Shown here: positions 15,501 to 25,400 of the stretch, in pieces | How the letters are laid out: every line of letters begins with the position of its first letter | Numbering within the stretch: the first letter of the stretch is position 1 | NCBI GenBank assembly: GCA_947044365.1 | Contig: OX345642.1 | Span: 3,409,598-3,473,597, forward strand | Direction of reading: 5' to 3' | DNA length: 64,000 nucleotides | Source of the DNA: Petrosia ficiformis | Lineage: Eukaryota > Porifera > Demospongiae > Haplosclerida > Petrosiidae | Program-made: the position numbers and the translations under genes | Notes under the pieces: generated by a model | The model's input: only the letters and a program-made list of their open reading frames with translations | The model's database searches: none | What the model was told of the DNA's origin: nothing

Positions 15501-18500
15501 CTTCCCATCACTGTCATGAGTGAACGAAGGAGAAGGTAGTTCACTTACATCATCCTGTGTAGATATGTGCGCAGGAAAATCTTATAAACATTAAATAGTT
15601 AGCAAATACATGCAATCTTAATTAATTGAGAAAATGGGCCATAATTTTTGTCAAACACTAACCTATGTATACAGGAAGTCAGGTATCCAGGAAGTGCAAC
15701 TATTGTTCTTCCTGGATGCCTAATTTAGTTTTGTGTCTTACAAAATGGCTGAATTGTAACTGAATATTTATCAACAAACATTCAGGTATCCATGGGGATA
15801 ATCATATATCATGTTTATCACTCATTTACATACATCTAGACAATACATTATATCCTGTTACTAATTCAGCATTCATAAATATTTATATATACATATCATT
15901 AGTTACCAAACAACCATGTCATCCCAACACAGGATATTCTACAGCCAATTAAGCTATTACATGTGACAAGCTCTGGCAACGCAATACAAGACAGTTTTGT
16001 GTATAACTACATGTATCACACCTACAAGCTGATTCACATTAGCTCAATACATTACACAAAACAGATACTCTTGTAAGCCCACAATGAATTATGTATGTAC
16101 CTTGATAGGACTATTAGTTAATGAACCAGACATTGATGTACCCGCAGATAAGACAGCCATGTCTCCATGTTTGAATGGAATTCCAGAGAATGGAGATTGA
16201 CCAGAATAATTTCCTGCAGACAATTGAATTTTCGGATGATTTGAAAGGCCAGATGGGAGACGTACTAATGTTGGCACTAGAGGATGAGAGTACAGAGGAA
16301 CAGGAACTTGAGAACCAAAGAATACAGGACCTGGAGGAGAATTTTGAATAAACATGGTACCACTATTCATATGCTGGTAGTTATTAGAGCTGGAGGGTGT
16401 GACGTGACCTACATAACCCATTGGACTACTTGGTACGCTTCCATTCATTGGGGTTCCTGGTTGGCTTATACTATGAGTATTTAAGTGATAAGGAGAATTC
16501 GGATCCTGTAGGGATTGATGTTGTGCCATGGAGTTTGATGGACCCAAAGAGTGAGGCATACAAGGAGATGGAAGAGGGGAAGGTACGGGGGTACCATGAG
16601 GTGTTTCGTGGGGAGTAACATATGGGGTTTGATTATTAATGGTTTCTTGATTCATTGGTGGAGATATTAAGCCACCAGGACTAGGACTTTGTAGAGCAGT
16701 GTTGTGATGAGGTAGTGATGTATACGATGAAAGAATATTCTGATGTGTAGAATGAGATTGGAGGGATGGTACACGATTTTGAGTAGCCACACTAGCAGAA
16801 AGTCGTTTTAAATTGGCTGTAACTTGTGCTTGTCTCGCAGAGATGTGATTCAAAGCTTCTTCAAGTCGCATCTTTTTAGCCAACATTTCATTCCAGTTAA
16901 TGACTTCATTACTGCTCGGTCTTTTCTTGGGCAACACAACATCTTGTGTCCTAGATGAAGATTTATCAGTATCCATTGATGACACATGTGGTGATGAAGT
17001 CACCTTAGTGCTCTGATTATCAGTAAACATCTCGATTTCAGTCCCAGTATGGGAACGAGTCTCAGATACCTTTGTTAACACTAAAGGACTTGCTTGCTTC
17101 ACAATACCAACAACCCTACCAGGAGATCCTTTATTAATATTCAAAATTATTTTTTCATTTGAGGAAGTAGAAGTTGGAGGAGATATTTCTCCCGATATTG
17201 ATTCGGGCGTAGGTATGGAACTCTTTTCATGAATATTCTCTAAGCTCTCACCACTAAACAACTTTGGCATAGCCGTATCAAGAACTGTGTTATATAGTGA
17301 TAGTTCTGGAGATGCTATATTGAATTTAAACTGCTCGAAATCTGACTCATAATCAAATACATTATCAGCTACAGGTTTATTATCACTGTTTTCATGATTT
17401 GTTGTTACTACGGTAACACTCTTTGGAGAAATACTTTTATTTCCATTATGAGAGGATGTGGGTATTTCTATCTGTTCTTCTCTCTTAATTGGTTTTTCTA
17501 ATTTCACTGTTTTGTCTTTCTTGCTTGGTGTTCCAGTGACTGTGCTAACTCCTGCATCTTCTTTCGATTTTCTTGGAAACTTTTTCACAGCTAAATGGAG
17601 GAAGAATAATCATTACATATATAGTAACAGGACATTAGGAATATAATAATTTTGATCAAATATATGTACCTTAAATGCTCAATATACAACCACTTTGTAT
17701 AATCGGGGTTTCATTTGCCCTCCCTCCCCCTCCCCCCTCCCACTTGAAATTTGTTTGTGATTTTGCACACTATAATAACCCGGTATGTCACCCCCCAAAG
17801 TCTCACGTTTCACCCCTCCTTGACAAAGTTTCTACATGAAAGCCTGATAAGAACACAGGATGTGCAATAGTTGCTCAGTATCTTCTGGACTAAATAATTA
17901 GTAGGCAAAAACAGAGAAGGGGAACTCGGAACAATTCAGTTGCTTTCTCTTTCCTGAATACCAAACTTTAGCGGCTTCATGTACAAAATAGCTGAATAGT
18001 AATTAAGTGTGTAATTAAAACCATGGTTCGTTTTCTTGTCCATATTCACATTATCAAAACAAGATACTTTATACTGACTATTTATGATTGCTGATGATTG
18101 GAATCTCAATAACCTATTTGTATACTTTTTAAAAGTTGTTGAATACTTCTTACAAATATCTATAAGCTATTAGTTCCAGCTTCTACAAGATGCTATTTTC
18201 CTGCTGGTATGTACTGTGCAGCTGGAGCCTTCAACACATATTCTTTTACATACCCCATGCCCCTTTAATCAACCAAGCCGCCATAACAACTTCCTTAACT
18301 ACATACACAGCATGTGTGTGACACAATAATATAATAATTATAATTACATTAACCCTTTTCTACACAATAGGGGTGACCAGCAGGTGACTAAAAAGAATAC
18401 TTTGTCCTTGGGAAATAGTAGTGCAGCGCTAAACATCAAAGGTAAAAGTATTCACAGTATTTTATAACAATAGATGTAAATTAAAAGAGTCTAAAGGTTA

Positions 18501-20499
18501 TATCAACACAAAAGGTGCAACAACAAGTTTTAAAAATCAATTCTTCCATATAAGGAAAAACTATAATATGCAATCAGTCCAGAAATTTCTAGATTAAAAA
18601 GGTCATATATATATACGATGTAATAAAATAGCCAGATGTCATATGATGTCATATGATGTCACAAAAGTCACATGATGTCATATGATGTTACAGAAGTCAT
18701 ATGTCGTCATAAAGCCCTTTAAGAAGCCATGCGTACACAGGATGACTCAATTACAAGAGTTAATATTACATTTCTGTAGAATATTATATTAGCAACAAAA
18801 GTTATGTCACTTAGTTGTGCTTTAATAGTCTTGTGTGCAATATGTGTCTTCTGTATCATTGTGTTAGTTGCTTGTTTCCTTTCTCTTTTGATTAAGTGCC
18901 TTTTTAACATCTGTAAAATCTTTTCACATTCACAATGACCTCAAAATTATAGTCTGTTCACATTCACGATGTCCTCAAAATTATGATGTGATGAATTTAT
19001 ATGTAATATAACGTATAGCTTAATGTCATAAGGTTAATATATGATTATATTGTAACTCTATAATGAAGCAATGGATTGAAATTTGACATACACAAAAAAA
19101 GAACGGGAAGGACTATTATATGAAAATGGTGCAGATGAAAAGATTGCTAGTCATTCCAAACTAAAGTTATAAAGATTTTTCTGAGGCCATAGTGAACGTG
19201 AACGACCTTTAGTTGTGTGCTTTTATATGTACTGTGTTCAATCTCATAAGGTTAATAAATGATACTGTTATACTGTTATTTAAATTTAACAGAAACAAAA
19301 AAGAACAGGGAAGACGTTTCCTGTGCCATTTTCATATAATTATATGAAAATGGTGCAGGAAACGTTTTTGGTCATTTCAGACTAAAGTCACTGTTAACAT
19401 AAATGAGCCTTAATAATTAGAAATCTTGTTATATTAATGTACATACTCAGCCCAATGCCCATTTAAATTGGCCAGCATGAACATTTCCTTCATTGGTTTA
19501 CAACTAATAATATATAGGGTAGTTCCATTACATCATAATTACTACAGATATTAAGGTATGGTGTTTGCGTTTTTACTAATTTAGTTAGGTATGGTTTCAT
19601 TACTACTTGTTACACAGTGTTGTTTAGTTAACTATAACTATAAATGGAACTATAATCTATAAATTGCAATAACTAAAACTAAAACCCTTTTAGTAAACCT
19701 AAGTTAATTAACTTAACTATGGTATAGCCCTAAATTTTCACAGGCTATGAATCTCATGTTACAGTGTTGTTTAGTTAACTATAACTATAAATGGAACTAT
19801 AAGTCTATAAATTGCAATAACTAAAACTAAAACCCTTTTAGTAAACCTAAGTTAATTAACTTAACTATGGTATAGCCCTACATTTTCACAGGCTATGAAT
19901 CTCATGTTACAGTGTTGTTTAGTTAACTATAACTATAAATGGAACTATAAGTCTATAAATTGCAATAACTAAAACTAAAACCCTTTTAGTAAACCTAAGT
20001 TAATTAACTTAACTATGGTATAGCCCTACATTTTCACAGGCTATAAATTTCATGTTTTTCACAAAACTGACGGACCCACGAAAATTTTATTTACGAAAAT
20101 AATCACACCATAAATGTGATCGTTTTTGGTGAATGCAAAAATCTTATCACGAAATTGTTGAATATCGTCAAAACATGAAAATTTAGAGCTACATAATATA
20201 ACTAAATTTTGAGAAACTAGTCATACTATAACTATAACTGGTTATTATTATTATATTGAACAACATTATATTTGTGGAGTAGTGAACGGTTACATTCACA
20301 AATTGTCATTAGCACTTTTACTTTTTCAGGAGACAAAAACACACAATTTAACCTAATTTATTTTGAATAAACTCCCACAAACTGATTAGAACATAAAAAG
20401 TGATTTTGTTTGGCTTGTATACTAATTCATGTAAACATGCACTTCTATGATAATAATTATACATCAATAATATATTTACATGATGTTATCGGAGATGCA

Positions 20500-20536
<37 letters not shown>

Positions 20537-22381
20537 CACCTGAGGCAATGGAAAAATGAAAATGAGAGTTGCCTCAGGTGGGATTCGAACCCACGACACT
20601 CTGTACTCCAGACAGTTGCTCTACCAACTGAGCTACCAAGGCAGCTCAGCTGGCATGTACATGCAGCTATCTTTAAATTAATAACCTGGACTAACTGACT
20701 GACTGACTGACTTAATGACAGTCAGCTCCAACTATGCAGGTAGAGAATTAGTGTCTGGTTAGATAAAACAAATGAACATGTATGCTTGAAATGCTGTTCT
20801 TTCTCTTTCCTTCAGAAAATTTCCGATTTCTTGCTCATGTACATACTTCAATGTCATCATAAATTTAGCATGGAGAAACCTCTGATGATTTTGGCTCCAA
20901 GCTTTGAGGCAAATGTATATCCAGAGCATTAATGACAGTTGAATACAGTGAAACCCCTCTATTGAGGACACCCTGAAGTGAGGACACCCCTGTATTATGG
21001 ACACTTAAAAACGTTTAAAATTGTGCTTTATGATATAAATTCACCACTGAAATGAGGACACCCCTGTAATCAGGACATTTATATTCATCCCAAGGGTGTC
21101 TGGAATAGAGCGGTTCCAGTGTATTACCATTGCCACCTACATAGGAAATGGTAAATATAGTTGACTATCACCTTATTAAAATGTAGCTCCCATCATAGTA
21201 TGAAAGTCAGGAAGTGGTAAATACTCCCACCCTGACATCATCAGCTGAAATAGGAACATTAAAATGGCCACCAAACACAGAAACCTACATGTACGTGTAA
21301 GTCAGCAAAGTTGATAGTTTCAGTAAAATATTATACACACAGTAGAGGAAATGACACATAAATATACTCGTAGTTTCCATGGAAACTTGTCCATGTTGGT
21401 ACAACAAAGTTCAAAGGACACATCCTAATTGCATAATTTATGCTAAAATTATAAATGAATATTATATATTATAGCAATCTAAGCACTTAGGTAGGAGGCA
21501 TAAGGTTTCTAAGAACTACAGTTTTACCACACACACACATGCATGCACAAAGACAGACAGACAGACAAACATAGATGTATACACCCGCATGCACAATAAC
21601 AGACAGACAGACAGACAGACAGACGGACAGACAGACAGACATAGATGTACAAACTACAAACACACACACAAAACAATACACTATGTATCTAATTTCAAAA
21701 GGCATGTACGTGTACATCACACAATTAAAAGATCGCTATGCTTTGATATATTTCAAATACAATAATTATAAATGCATATGCTTCAAATACAAATAGAAGT
21801 ACAAATACTATATAGTTAAATACAAAATCTGAAGTAGGATGTGTGATGGAGGAAGAGGACTACATCCATCTTATATATTTGCTTATCACAATATGTGGTA
21901 AAACAATGTGTTGATAAGTAATTATTTTAATGTTACTGTACAACAGTTGATCCTGTTTTATATACTTGATACTTGTTATTTGATTTTTTTTTTAAATGTT
22001 TTGAGTGTAATTAATTATGAAAGAATTTAAATAAGAAATCAACAGTTTAGGATGCTATAATTATGGGCACTATTAAGGAATACTGTCCCACACACATACA
22101 CAGACCACACACACACACAGAGACCACACACACACACACACCACACAAACACACACACACAGACAGACACAGATGTACAGACACACAGACAGACACAGAC
22201 AGACAAACACACAGGCATACACAGAGACACACACAGACACATACAGACACACAGATATATTCACACTCAGACACAGACTAACAGACACACACAAAAATGT
22301 ACAAAGAGGATTCCATAGTCTATAAGTCATTGTAAATCAATTAGTCATACAAAAAAGAGGAATGTTACTATCTAGACATAT

Positions 22382-22451
<70 letters not shown>

Positions 22452-25400
22452 CATTGTATGTTTGTGAGGTAGAAAAGACATAATATTGTGCTAATACTCT
22501 CTGCAAAAGTTAGTACCTTGTAGGCTTGTATATGACATTACAATCTCAATACAATTCATTTTTTAACCATCTAAAACCGGATTTAACACACATGCAAGAG
22601 AATACTTTGTTTACTTATAAAATTTGAATATACTGATAATTAAATTATTAGATAATACATTATGTGTATTCATTACTCACATGTAAATAGTGTTATAGAC
22701 ACAACATTTCACCATGAACAGACTTCAGTAGTATGATATAGTAATTAAAGCCCTTACATCAGTCTTGATTCAAAGAGTCATTTTAGCACAAGTATAAATA
22801 CATTATAATAGGTAAGCAGTGTTTTTGGTACACCATTGGCCTAAAGAGCTGCTTATTTGGTACTGCACAGTTCTCTCTTTGGGCCAGAGGGTGCAGTTAA
22901 TTATGATTATATTATCACTAACAGCATTAACTCTTTTTTGAATGCCTCAAGATGTATTCTCAATGGCACATGGCACACACACTAACCATTGTTGAGCCAA
23001 TTTGGCCTATGGTTCTAAATGTATCAAAAACCCTGTAGTGAGTGACTTTACAAAGAACCTATTTATGTGCTCAAAATCTGTGCATATAATCCCATACTTT
23101 AGCTGAGATTTGAAACCAGGATCCCTGTAGTCTCATACCCAGCCACCCACACTCTTAGTAAGTGAGAGGGTATTTGGTGACTTTAATGTAATTGCTTGGC
23201 ATTTTGGATAAATCACAGCATGATGGTGGATCAGTAATGCAGAGAACAGTAATGCAGCAAACAATTTCAATAAGAGCATGATGGTACAAGACTAGATCTA
23301 GACCCCTCCCCTATCCAGGCTCTTTAAGACGGAGGAGAACAAGAGTGTGGATTCAACTGTTTGCACACGCACTAATTAACATAACACATAGTCACTAAAG
23401 AGTGTGTCAGTTGGTAGTACACAACAACACACAGCCAAGATCTGCTCCTGGTTTGGAACAAGACAAGGAGATCCAAGATACTGTACAGAACAGAGATCAC
23501 GAGATCTAAACTAGCCATATTGATTATACTACCTATTTTCAGCAAAATGAAATGGAAAGATTACGAATAGTGTCACGGTTGCCTCAAAAATCTACGTAAC
23601 AAGTTAAATAGCACATGCACAAACATTTGAATCCAGGCTCTTTTTCTCCGCCGTCTTAAAGAGGCTGGGTATGAGGCTAGACTAGATTCAGATACCCATG
23701 TAGTGCATGTAGTGCAGAGGTAGTGTGGCTGCTTAATTATGTTGTGTCAAAGCACTAATTACTACTGCATACACAGTTTGTTTGTATTAGCTAATAACAA
23801 TGTTATTACAAGCACATAGTATGTAGCAGACTTGTACTTGGGAGTTGAAATGTTATATACACGTAGTATTACAATACAGAGATATGTAGTATAATTATAT
23901 TATAATTATACAAAACATAAATATTACTAAATGAGTAATAGAAGCAGTTGGAGAATCCAACTTATGTGGGAGACACAGACAAACAAACACGTATGTCTAG
24001 ACATTAGACACATACACATGTACATGTAGAGTAAACATATACACACATAGGGTACCTTATGTGGGAGACACAGACAAACAAACACGTATGTATAGACATT
24101 AGACACATACACATGTACATGTAGACATATATACACATAGGGTACCTTATGTGGGAGACACAGACAAACAAACACGTATGTATAGACATTAGACATATAC
24201 ACATGTACATGTAAACATATACACACATAGGGTACCTTATGTGGGAGACACTGACAAACAGACACGTATGTATAGACATTAGACACATACACATGTACAT
24301 GTAGAGTAAACATATACACACATAGGGTACCTTATGTGGGAGACACAGACTAACAGACACGTATGTATAGACATTAGACATATACACATGTACATGTAAC
24401 ATATACACACATAGGGTACCTTATGTGGGAGACACAGACAAACAGACACATATGTATAGACATTAGACATATACACATGTACATGTAGACATATATACAC
24501 ATAGGGTACCTTATGTGGGAGACACAGACAAACAGACATGTATGTATAGACATTAGACATATACACATGTACATGTAGATATATATACACATAGGGTCTG
24601 AAATCAAACATTATTATTGTGCTAATGAATATGATATCATTACCAATAATCTGGAATGACTCTTATATTTTGTGTTTCGTTATTCAAAAGCAACTAAAAG
24701 AGACTTGTAAACAAATATTGTTACACAGGCTCATTGATCTCCTAAATGTTTCTCGCTCCCAGTGACTCCCTTTACAAATAATTGACATAATAACAAAAAG
24801 AAGGTGTGCTTCATGCCAAAAATTATAGTCATAAATATCCTTAGCAATTCACACTATCAAAACAGTACACACATATATAGGTTTCTTACATTACCATCAA
24901 GCACACAATACAGTTACATGTACTACAGTATAAGCTACTACACTATAGTATAGTATAGGCTACTACAGTATAGGCTACTACAGTATAGGCTACTACAGTA
25001 TAGGCTACTACAGTACAGGCTATTACAGTACAGGCTACTACAGTATAGGCTATTACAGTACAGGCTACTATAGTATAGGCTACTACAGTACAGGCTAGTA
25101 GCTTATACTGTAATAGCCTATACTGTAGTAGCCTATACTGTAGTAGCCTATACTGTAGTAGCCTATACTGTACTACCTATAGATACTGTACTACCTATAC
25201 TGTAATAGTCCATACTGTAGCAGCCTATACTGTAGTAGCCTATACTGTAGTCTATACTGTTACAGTAACAGTATAGATACTACAGTATAGGCTACCACAG
25301 TATAAGTACTACAGTACGTAGCCTACCCTCCATAAGGCAACTTTGGAGTTGATAATTTGTTGCCAACTCCAAAGTTGCCTAGTGGATGGTAGGCTACTAC

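Noticed and set aside
20570..20643. Functional tRNA gene
   Set aside because: The head is tRNA-like but is fused to a body repeated elsewhere, so a SINE is more likely.
23927..24611. Minus-strand frames of 77-134 codons with repeating HVHVYMSNVYTYV
   Set aside because: A 90-bp minisatellite (multiple of three) keeps the frames open.
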